Below are positions 53,986-64,000 of a stretch of DNA of 64,000 nucleotides, piece after piece (the first letter of the stretch is position 1; each line of letters starts with the position of its first letter). The notes under the pieces are model-generated. The model saw only the letters and a list, made by a program, of their open reading frames with translations. It made no database searches and was not told where the DNA came from. The translations under genes and the position numbers were made by a program. This DNA is from Zeus faber (Eukaryota > Chordata > Actinopteri > Zeiformes > Zeidae), in the NCBI GenBank assembly GCA_960531495.1, contig CAUIJY010000071.1, forward strand, positions 2,294,001-2,358,000, read 5' to 3'.

Positions 53986-55889
53986 CTCCACGAATTACTC
54001 TGTGTGGCAGGATCAGACAAAAGGTCAAACATGTATTTGTCGAGTTAAAAAACGCATTTTCAGCCCATTTAAACGTCGAAAAGGCGGATCGGTTAAACGC
54101 TACAGTCATTACTCTGTGTGACAGTGTCAGGCAGTTTAAATACTATGATGAACTAGTATGTGCTGCTAAAGTGTTGTTTGTCAAACAGTTGTAGGTCCTT
54201 CTAACATTTATTTTTCGAGTAATGATTATTTTTATCAACGTCTGCACATGTGGGAAAAAACGCATTTTCAGCCGATTTAAACGCCGAAAAGGCGGATCGG
54301 TTAAACGCTACAGTCATTACTCTGTGCGACAGTGTCAGACAGTTTAAATACTATGATGAACTAGTATGTGCTGCTAAAGTGTTGTCTGTCAACGAGTTTT
54401 AGGCTCATATAAAATGTATTTTTCGAGTTATGAGTATTTTCAGAATTTTGGACGGTTTGCTGCCTTGCTGAATTAGAGAAACACCGAACCAATGTCTCTT
54501 TATAGGTGAATGATTCAGAATGCTGCAGTACACCATATAATTTTAATTAATATGAGGAACAATTATGTGCTTAAGTCTTTCTCAAAGACAGTTTAAATAC
54601 AATGATAAACTAGTATGTGCTGCTAAAGTGTTGTTTGTCAACCAGTTTTAGGCCCATATAAAATGTATTTCTCGAGTTATGATCATTTTCATCAAAGTCT
54701 ACACATGTGGGAAAAAACGCATTTTCAGCCGATTTAAACGTCGATTTGGCGGAACGGTTAAACGCTTCAGCCATTACTATGTGACAGTGTCAGACAGTTT
54801 AAATACAATGATAAACTAGTATGTGCTGCTAAAGTGTTGTTTTTCAAACAGTTTTAGGCCCATTTAAAATGTATTTTTCGAGTTATGATCATGTTCAGAA
54901 CTTTGGACGATTTGCTGTCTAGCTGAATTAGAGAAACACCGAACAATTGTCTCTTTGTAGGTGCATGATTTTGAATGCTGCAGTACACCATATAACTTTA
55001 ATTAATATGAGGAACAATTATGTGCTTCTTAAGTCTTTCCTAAAGACAGTTTAAATACAATGATAAACTAGTATGTGCTGCTAAAGTCTTGTTTGTCAAC
55101 CAGTTTTAGGCCCAAATAAAATGTATTTTTCGAGTTCTGATAATTTTCATCAAAGTCTACACGTGAGAAAAAACGCATTTTCAGCCGATTTAAACGTCGA
55201 AAAGGCGAATCGGTTGAACGCTTCAGTCATTACTCTATGTGACAGTGTCAGAAAGTGTAAATACAATGATAAACTAGTATGTGCTGCTAATGTGTTGTTT
55301 GCCAACCAGTTTTAGGCCCATATAAAATGTATTTTTCGAGTTATGATCATTTTCCGAACTTTGGACCGTTTGCTGTCTAGCTGAATTAGAGAAACACCGA
55401 ACCATTGTCTCTTCGTAGGCGCATGATTTAGAATGCTGCAGTACACCATATAACTTTAATGAATATGAGGAACTATTATGTGCTTCTTAAGTCTTTCTCA
55501 AAGACAGTTTAAATACAATGATAAACTAGTATGTGCTGCTAAAGTCTTGTTTGTCAACCAGTTTTAGGCCCATATAAAATGTATTTTTCGAGTTCTGATA
55601 ATTTTCATCAAAGTCTACACGTGGGAAAAAACGCATTTTCAGTCGATTTAAACGTCGACAAGGCGAATCGGTTAAACGCTTAAGTCATTACTCCATGTGA
55701 CAGTGTCAGACAGTTTAAATACAATGATAAACTAGTATGTGCTGCTAAAGTCTTGTTTGTCAACCAGTTTTAGGCCCAAATAAAATGTATTTTTCGAGTT
55801 CTGATAATTTTCATCAAAGTCTACACGTGAGAAAAAACGCATTTTCAGCCGATTTAAACGTCGAAAAGGCGAATCGTTTGAACGCTTCA

Positions 55890-58800
55890 GTCATTACTCT
55901 ATGTGACAGTGTCAGTCAGTTTAAATACAATGATGAACTAGTATGTGCTGCTAAAGTCTTGTTTGTCAACCAGTTTTAGGCCCATATAAAATGTATTTTT
56001 CGAGTTCAGATAATTTTCATCAAAGTCTACACGTGGGAAAAAACGCATTTTCAGTCGATTTAAACGTCGATTTGGCGGAACGGTTAAACACTTCAATCAT
56101 TACTCTATGTGACAGTGTCAGACAGTTTAAATACAATGATAAACTAGTATGTGCTGCTAAAGTCTTGTTTGTCAACCAGTTTTAGGCCCAAATAAAATGT
56201 ATTTTTCGAGTTCTGATAATTTTCCGAACTTTGGACCGTTTGCTGTCTAGCTGAATTAGAGAAACACCGAACCATTGTCTCTTTGTTGGTGAATGATTCA
56301 GAATGCTGCAGTACACCATATAACTTTAATTAATATGAGGAACAATTATTTTGCTTCTTAAGTCTTTCTCAAAGACAGTTTAAATACAATGATAAACTAG
56401 TATGTGCTGCTAAAGTGTTGTTTGTCAACCAGTTTTAGGCCCATATAAAATGTATTTTTCGAGTTATGATAATTTTCATCAAAGTCTACACATGTGGGAA
56501 AAAACGCATTTTCAGCCGATTTAAACGTCGAAAAGGCGGATCGGTTAAACGCTTCAGCCATTACTCTGTGACAGTGTCAGACAGTTTAAATACAATGATA
56601 AACTAGTATGTGCTACTAAAGTCTTGTTTGTCAACCAGTTTTAGGCCCATATAAAATGTATTTTTCGAGTTCTGATAATTTTCATCAAAGTCTACACGTG
56701 GGAAAAAACGCATTTTCAGCCGATTTTAACGTCGATTGGCGGAACGGTTAAACGCTTCAGTCATTACTCTATGTGACAGTGTCAGACAGTTTAAATACAA
56801 TGATAAACTAGTATGTGCTGCTAAAGTGTTGTTTGCCAACCAGTTTTAGGCCCATATAAAATGTATTTTTCGAGTTATGATCATTTTCCGAACTTTGGAC
56901 CGTTTGCTGTCTAGCTGAATTAGAGAAACACCGAACCATTGTCTCTTTGTAGGCGCATGATTTAGAATGCTGCAGTACAGCATAGAAATTTAATTAATAT
57001 GATGAACTATTATGTGCTTCTTAAGTTTTTCTCACAGAGTTCTAGGCCCATCTAACATGTATTTGTGGAGTTATGATCATTTTCAGAACTTTGGACGATT
57101 TGCTGTCGAGCTGAATTAGAGAAACACCGAACCATTGTCTCTTTGTAGGTGAATGATTCAGAATGCTGCAGTACACCATATAACTTTAATTAATATGAGG
57201 AACAATTATTTTGCTTCTTAAGTCTTTCTCAAAGACAGTTTAAATACAATGATGAACTAGTATGTGCTGCTTATGTCTTGTTTGTCAACCAGTTTTAGGC
57301 CCATATAAAATGTATTTTTCGAGTTCTGATAATTTTCATCAAAGTCTACACATGTGGGAAAAAATGCATTTTCAGCTGATTTTAACGTCGATTTGGTGGA
57401 ACGGTTAAACGCTTCAGTCATTACTCTATGTGACAGTGTCAGACAGTTTAAATACAATGATAAACTAGTATGTGCTGCTAAAGTGTTGTATGTCAAACAG
57501 TTTTAGGTCCATATAAAATGTATTTTTCGAGTTATGATCATTTTCAGAACTTTGGACGATTTGCTGTCTAGCTGAATTAGAGAAACACCGAACAATTGTC
57601 TCTTTGTAGGTGCATGATTTTGAATGCTGCAGTACACCATATAACTTTAATTAATATGATGAACTATTATGTGCTTCTTAAGTGTTTCTCACAGAGTTCT
57701 AGGCCCATCTAACATGTATTTGTGGAGTTATGATCATATTCAGAACTTTGGACGATTTGCTGTCTAGCTGAATTAGAGAAACACCGAACAATTGTTTCTT
57801 TGTAGGTGCATGATTCAGTATACTGCAGTACAGCATAGAAATTTAATTAATATGATGAACTATTATGTGCTTCTTAAGTGTTTCTCACAGAGTTCTAGGC
57901 CCATCTAACATGTATTTGTGGAGTTATGATCATATTCAGATCTTTGGACGATTTGCTGTCGAGCTGAATTAGAGAAACACCGAACCATTGTCTCTTTGTA
58001 GGTGAATGATTCAGAATGCTGCAGTACACCATATAACTTTAATTAAAATGAGGAACAATTATTTTGCTTCTTAAGTCTTTCTCAAAGACACTTTAAATAC
58101 AATGATAAACTAGTATGTGCAGCTAAAGTCTTGTTTGTCAACCAGTTTTAGGCCCATATAAAATGTATTTTTCGAGTTATGATCATTTTCCTGAACTTTG
58201 GACCGTTTGCTGTCTAGCTGAATTAGAGAAACACCGAACCATTATCTCTTTGTAGGCGCATGATTTAGAATGCTGCAGTACACCATATAACTTTAATGAA
58301 TATGAGGAACTATTATGTGCTTCTTAAGTCTTTCTCAAAGACAGTTTAAATACAATGATAAACTAGTATGTGCTGCTAAAGTCTTGTTTGTCAACCAGTT
58401 TTAGGCCCATATAAAATGTATTTTTCGAGTTCTGATAATTTTCATCAAAGTCTACACATGTGGGAAAAAACGCGTTTTCAGTCGATTTAAACGTCGAAAA
58501 GGCGAATCGGTTAAACGCTTCAGTCATTACTCCATGTGACAGTGTCAGACAGTTTAAATACAATGATGAACTAGTATGTGCTGCTAAAGTGTTGTTTGTC
58601 AACCAGTTTTAGGCCCATATAAAATGTATTTTTCGAGTTCTGATAATTTTCATCAAAGTCTACACGTGGGAAAAAACACATTTTCAGCCGATTTTAACGT
58701 CGATTTGGCGGAACGGTTAAACGCTTCAGTCATTACTCTATGTGACAGTGTCAGACAGTTTAAATACAATGATAAACTAGTATGTGCTGCTAAAGTGTTG

Positions 58801-60952
58801 TTTGTCAAACAGTTTTAGGTCCATATAAAATGTATTTTTCGAGTTATGATCATTTTCAGAACTTTGGACGATTTGCTGTCTAGCTGAATTAGAGAAACAC
58901 CGAACAATTGTCTCTTTGTAGGTGCATGATTTTGAATGCTGCAGTACACCATATAACTTTAATTAATATGAGGAACAATTATGTGCTTCTTAAGTCTTTC
59001 TCAAAGACAGTTTAAATACAATGATAAACTAGTATGTGCAGCTAAAGTCTTGTTTGTCAACCAGTTTTAGGCCCATATAAAATGTATTTTTCGAGTTATG
59101 ATAATTTTCATCAATGTCTACACGTGGGAAAAAACGCATTTTCAGTCGATTTAAACGTCGATTTGGCGGAACGGTTAAACGCTTCAGTCATTACTCTATG
59201 TGACAGTGTCAGTCAGTTTAAATACAATGATGAACTAGTATGTGCTGCTAAAGTCTTGTTTGTCAACCAGTTTTAGGCCCATATAAAATGTATTTTTCGA
59301 GTTCAGATAATTTTCATCAAAGTCTACACGTGGGAAAAAACGCATTTTCAGTCGATTTAAACGTCGATTTGGCGGAACGGTTAAACACTTCAGTCATTAC
59401 TCTATGTGACAGTGTCAGACAGTTTAAATACAATGATAAACTAGTATGTGCTGCTAAAGTCTTGTTTGTCAACCAGTTTTAGGCCCAAATAAAATGTATT
59501 TTTCGAGTTCTGATAATTTTCCGAACTTTGGACCGTTTGCTGTCTAGCTGAATTAGAGAAACACCGAACCATTGTCTCTTTGTTGGTGAATGATTCAGAA
59601 TGCTGCAGTACACCATATAACTTTAATTAATATGAGGAACAATTATTTTGCTTCTTAAGTCTTTCTCAAAGACAGTTTAAATACAATGATAAACTAGTAT
59701 GTGCTGCTAAAGTGTTGTTTGTCAACCAGTTTTAGGCCCATATAAAATGTATTTTTCGAGTTATGATAATTTTCATCAAAGTCTACACATGTGGGAAAAA
59801 ACGCATTTTCAGCCGATTTAAACGTCGAAAAGGCGGATCGGTTAAACGCTTCAGCCATTACTCTGTGACAGTGTCAGACAGTTTAAATACAATGATAAAC
59901 TAGTATGTGCTACTAAAGTCTTGTTTGTCAACCAGTTTTAGGCCCATATAAAATGTATTTTTCGAGTTCTGATAATTTTCATCAAAGTCTACACGTGGGA
60001 AAAAACGCATTTTCAGCCGATTTTAACGTCGATTGGCGGAACGGTTAAACGCTTCAGTCATTACTCTATGTGACAGTGTCAGACAGTTTAAATACAATGA
60101 TAAACTAGTATGTGCTGCTAAAGTGTTGTTTGCCAACCAGTTTTAGGCCCATATAAAATGTATTTTTCGAGTTATGATCATTTTCCGAACTTTGGACCGT
60201 TTGCTGTCTAGCTGAATTAGAGAAACACCGAACCATTGTCTCTTTGTAGGCGCATGATTTAGAATGCTGCAGTACAGCATAGAAATTTAATTAATATAAT
60301 GAACTATTATGTGCTTCTTAAGTTTTTCTCACAGAGTTCTAGGCCCATCTAACATGTATTTGTGGAGTTATGATCATTTTCAGAACTTTGGACGATTTGC
60401 TGTCGAGCTGAATTAGAGAAACACCGAACCATTGTCTCTTTGTAGGTGAATGATTCAGAATGCTGCAGTACACCATATAACTTTAATTAATATGAGGAAC
60501 AATTATTTTGCTTCTTAAGTCTTTCTCAAAGACAGTTTAAATACAATGATGAACTAGTATGTGCTGCTTATGTCTTGTTTGTCAACCAGTTTTAGGCCCA
60601 TATAAAATGTATTTTTCGAGTTCTGATAATTTTCATCAAAGTCTACACATGTGGGAAAAAATGCATTTTCAGCTGATTTTAACGTCGATTTGGTGGAACG
60701 GTTAAACGCTTCAGTCATTACTCTATGTGACAGTGTCAGACAGTTTAAATACAATGATAAACTAGTATGTGCTGCTAAAGTGTTGTATGTCAAACAGTTT
60801 TAGGTCCATATAAAATGTATTTTTCGAGTTATGATCATTTTCAGAACTTTGGACGATTTGCTGTCTAGCTGAATTAGAGAAACACCGAACAATTGTCTCT
60901 TTGTAGGTGCATGATTTTGAATGCTGCAGTACACCATATAACTTTAATTAAT
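55890..60952. repeat. Satellite block duplication, offset 3,297 bp
   Basis: About 55,890-57,655 recurs at about 59,187-60,952 with the same order of A, B and C units and the same rare variants, for example GATTGGCGGAACGG (56,733 and 60,030) and GCTTATGTCTTG (57,271 and 60,568). Confidence 0.9.
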
Positions 60953-63271
60953 ATGAGGAACAATTATGTGCTTCTTAAGTCTTTCTCAAAGACAGTTTAA
61001 ATACAATGATAAACTAGTATGTGCAGCTAAAGTCTTGTTTGTCAACAAGTTTTAGGCCCATATAAAATGTATTTTTCGAGTTATGATAATTTTCATCAAT
61101 GTCTACACGTGGGAAAAAACGCATTTTCAGTCGATTCAAACGTCGATTTGGCGGAACGGTTAAACGCTTCAGTCATTACTCTATGTGACAGTGTCAGACA
61201 GTTTAAATACAATGATAAACTAGTATGTGCTGCTAAAGTGTTGTTTGTCAGCCAGTTTTAGGCCCTTATAAAATGTATTTTTCGAGTTATGATCATTTTC
61301 AGAACTTTGGACGATTTGCTGTCGAGCTGAATTAGAGAAACACCGAACCATTGTCTCTTTGTAGGTGAATGATTCAGAATGCTGCAGTACAGCATAGAAA
61401 TTTAATTAATATGATGAACTATTATGTGCTTCTTAAGTGTTTCTCACAGAGTTCTAGGCCCATCTAACATGTATTTGTGGAGTTATGATCATATTCAGAA
61501 CTTTGGACGATTTGCTGTCTAGCTGAATTAGAGAAACACCGAACAATTGTTTCTTTGTAGGTGCATGATTCAGTATACTGCAGTACAGCATAGAAATTTA
61601 ATTAATATGATGAACTATTATGTGCTTCTTAAGTGTTTCTCACAGAGTTCTAGGCCCATCTAACATGTATTTGTGGAGTTATGATCATATTCAGATCTTT
61701 GGACGATTTGCTGTCGAGCTGAATTAGAGAAACACCGAACCATTGTCTCTTTGTAGGTGAATGATTCAGAATGCTGCAGTACACCATATAACTTTAATTA
61801 ATATGAGGAACAATTATTTTGCTTCTTAAGTCTTTCTCAAAGACAGTTTAAATACAATGATAAACTAGTATGTGCAGCTAAAGTCTTGTTTGTCAACCAG
61901 TTTTAGGCCCATATAAAATGTATTTTTCGAGTTATGATCATTTTCCGAACTTTGGACCGTTTGCTGTCTAGCTGAATTAGAGAAACACCGAACCATTATC
62001 TCTTTGTAGGCGCATGATTTAGAATGCTGCAGTACACCATATAACTTTAATGAATATGAGGAACTATTATGTGCTTCTTAAGTCTTTCTCAAAGACAGTT
62101 TAAATACAATGATAAACTAGTATGTGCTGCTAAAGTCTTGTTTGTCAACCAGTTTTAGGCCCATATAAAATGTATTTTTCGAGTTCTGATAATTTTCATC
62201 AAAGTCTACACATGTGGGAAAAAACGCATTTTCAGTCGATTTAAACGTCGAAAAGGCGAATCGGTTAAACGCTTCAGTCATTACTCCATGTGACAGTGTC
62301 AGACAGTTTAAATACAATGATGAACTAGTATGTGCTGCTAAAGTGTTGTTTGTCAACCAGTTTTAGGCCCATATAAAATGTATTTTTCGAGTTCTGATAA
62401 TTTTCATCAAAGTCTACACGTGGGAAAAAACACATTTTCAGCCGATTTTAACGTCGATTTGGCGGAACGGTTAAACGCTTCAGTCATTACTCTATGTGAC
62501 AGTGTCAGACAGTTTAAATACAATGATAAACTAGTATGTGCTGCTAAAGTGTTGTTTGTCAAACAGTTTTAGGTCCATATAAAATGTATTTTTCGAGTTA
62601 TGATCATTTTCAGAACTTTCGACGATTTGCTGTCTAGCTGAATTAGAGAAACACCGAACAATTGTCTCTTTGTAGGTGCATGATTTTGAATGCTGCAGTA
62701 CACCATATAACTTTAATTAATATGAGGAACAATTATGTGCTTCTTAAGTCTTTCTCAAAGACAGTTTAAATACAATGATAAACTAGTATGTGCAGCTAAA
62801 GTCTTGTTTGTCAACCAGTTTTAGGCCCATATAAAATGTATTTTTCGAGTTATGATAATTTTCATCAATGTCTACACGTGGGAAAAAACGCATTTTCAGT
62901 CGATTTAAACGTCGATTTGGCGGAACGGTTAAACGCTTCAGTCATTACTCTATGTGACAGTGTCAGTCAGTTTAAATACAATGATGAACTAGTATGTGCT
63001 GCTAAAGTCTTGTTTGTCAACCAGTTTTAGGCCCATATAAAATGTATTTTTCGAGTTCAGATAATTTTCATCAAAGTCTACACGTGGGAAAAAACGCATT
63101 TTCAGTCGATTTAAACGTCGATTTGGCGGAACGGTTAAACACTTCAGTCATTACTCTATGTGACAGTGTCAGACAGTTTAAATACAATGATAAACTAGTA
63201 TGTGCTGCTAAAGTCTTGTTTGTCAACCAGTTTTAGGCCCAAATAAAATGTATTTTTCGAGTTCTGATAAT
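57640..63271. repeat. Satellite block duplication, offset 3,754 bp
   Basis: About 57,640-59,517 recurs at about 61,394-63,271, including the C-type run and the GATCATATTCAGATCTTTGG variant (57,929 and 61,683). The 457-bp difference between the two offsets equals one A+B pair (206+252), so the copies differ by one dimer. Confidence 0.9.
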
Positions 63272-63700
63272 TTTCATCAAAGTCTACACGTGAGAAAAAA
63301 CGCATTTTCAGCCGATTTAAACGTCGAAAAGGCGAATCGGTTGAACGCTTCAGTCATTACTCTATGTGACAGTGTCAGAAAGTGTAAATACAATGATAAA
63401 CTAGTATGTGCTGCTAAAGTGTTGTTTGCCAACCAGTTTTAGGCCCATATAAAATGTATTTTTCGAGTTATGATCATTTTCCGAACTTTGGACCGTTTGC
63501 TGTCTAGCTGAATTAGAGAAACACCGAACCATTGTCTCTTTGTAGGCGCATGATTTAGAATGCTGCAGTACACCATATAACTTTAATGAATATGAGGAAC
63601 TATTATGTGCTTCTTAAGTCTTTCTCAAAGACAGTTTAAATACAATGATAAACTAGTATGTGCTGCTAAAGTGTTGTTTGTCAACCAGTTTTAGGCCCAT
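63248..63700. repeat. Copy of the block at about 55,121-55,570
   Basis: The A unit here has private variants of the unit at 55,121 (CACGTGAGAAAAAAC, GGTTGAACGC, CAGAAAGTGTAAATAC), and the next B unit also matches, at an offset of about 8,127 bp. Together with the two block duplications this suggests a higher-order period near 8 kb that continues beyond the window. Confidence 0.75.
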
Positions 63701-64000
63701 ATAAAATTGTTTTTCGAGTTCTGATAATTTTCATCAAAGTCTACACATGTGGGAAAAAATGCATTTTAAGCCGATTTTAACGTCGATTTGGTGGAACGGT
63801 TAAACGCTTCAGTCATTACTCTATGTGACAGTGTCAGACAGTTTAAATACAATGATCAACTAGTATGTGCTGCTAAAGTGTTGTTTGTCAAACAGTTTTA
63901 GGCCCATATAAAATGTATTTTTCGAGTTATGATAATTTTCATCAAAGTCTACACGTGGGAAAAAACGCATTTTCAGCCGATTTTAACGTCGATTTGGCGG

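Larger units (their letters stand above)
53990..64000. repeat. Modular satellite array (A 206 bp, B 252 bp, C about 197 bp), continuing past the window
   Basis: All units share a frame: AAATACAATGATAAACTAG, TATGTGCTGCTAAAG, then AACCAGTTTTAGGCCCATAT and AAATGTATTTTTCGAGTT. Between successive frames sits one of two centres. The A centre is marked by AAAAACGCATTTTCAG and CGGTTAAACGCTTCAGTC. The B centre is marked by ACTTTGGACGATTTGCTGTC, GAATTAGAGAAACACCGAAC and ATGCTGCAGTACACCATA. C units have TCTAGGCCCATCTAACATG and TTTGTGGAGTT with a B-type centre. I count about 25 A centres and 21 B-type centres. Units at the left edge are the most diverged, typical of a satellite boundary. Spacing of the shared motif (55,122; 55,328; 55,580; 55,786; 55,992; 56,198; 56,450) shows the 206/252 alternation. 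Confidence 0.95.

Noticed and set aside
57257-62356. 79-residue minus-strand frames in the satellite
   Set aside because: They appear only in some units, repeat because of block duplication, and overlap the opposite-strand frames; no domain.
53990-64000. CRISPR-like regularly spaced repeats
   Set aside because: Units of 197-252 bp without short palindromic repeats and unique spacers, in an animal genome; it is a satellite.

Overview
The window looks like a repeat-dominated stretch of a teleost fish chromosome. Four things point there: an L2-type LINE whose 3' end carries the fish-typical AGACGCTTTTATCCAAAG block and a TACATT repeat tail, a Sushi-like Ty3/gypsy element with a zinc-knuckle Gag, a decayed class I (gamma/epsilon-like) endogenous retrovirus, and a hAT remnant. 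Putative exons have spliced-eukaryote AG/GT boundaries. There is no operon structure, CRISPR array, rRNA or convincing tRNA. I see no gene that is intact from start to stop with its exons resolved.

Layout. (1) 1-22,922 and 25,389-27,180: about 24.7 kb of one simple-sequence array built from GAAA and GATT words, nearly free of C on the + strand. It is organised in large tandem duplications with offsets of about 2.6, 2.85, 3.6 and 0.74 kb. A short retroposon tail was inserted before one duplication and is present in both copies (15,421 and 19,036). (2) 22,923-25,388: an antisense L2 LINE splits this array. It keeps its 5' region, its endonuclease and the C-terminal tail of its ORF but has lost the reverse-transcriptase core. 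(3) 27,377-29,799: a Ty3/gypsy element with a perfect 5-bp target duplication. Internal deletions leave Gag joined to part of RT, and the 3' LTR is shortened and carries a private 9-bp minisatellite. (4) 29,800-36,800: the most gene-like stretch. It has a CpG-richer segment, an intact exon with a small basic C-terminal domain (32,295-32,518), a 402-bp foldback element inside a 29-bp direct repeat, and a multi-exon SGNH-hydrolase-like locus (34,429-36,503) with several in-frame stops. (5) 36,760-48,720: retroviral and repeat debris. This is a second retroviral integrase fragment, an interspersed repeat family on both flanks, and the main provirus on the minus strand (env remnant at about 38.9 kb to 5' LTR at about 47.2 kb, tRNA-Trp-type primer binding site). 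(6) 48,437-53,985: a LINE 5' fragment, a hAT remnant with one terminal repeat, and mostly featureless DNA. (7) 53,990-64,000: a modular satellite made of 206-, 252- and about 197-bp units sharing a frame with exchangeable centres, arranged in multi-kilobase block duplications. It runs off the window end.

Nothing here works together as a pathway. The unifying theme is a heterochromatin-like region where two unrelated satellite fields flank a graveyard of mobile elements. The most interesting signals are the modular satellite with a possible outlying relative 1 kb upstream, the datable insertions inside the GAAA/GATT array, the foldback element with oversized direct repeats, and the decaying SGNH-like locus.
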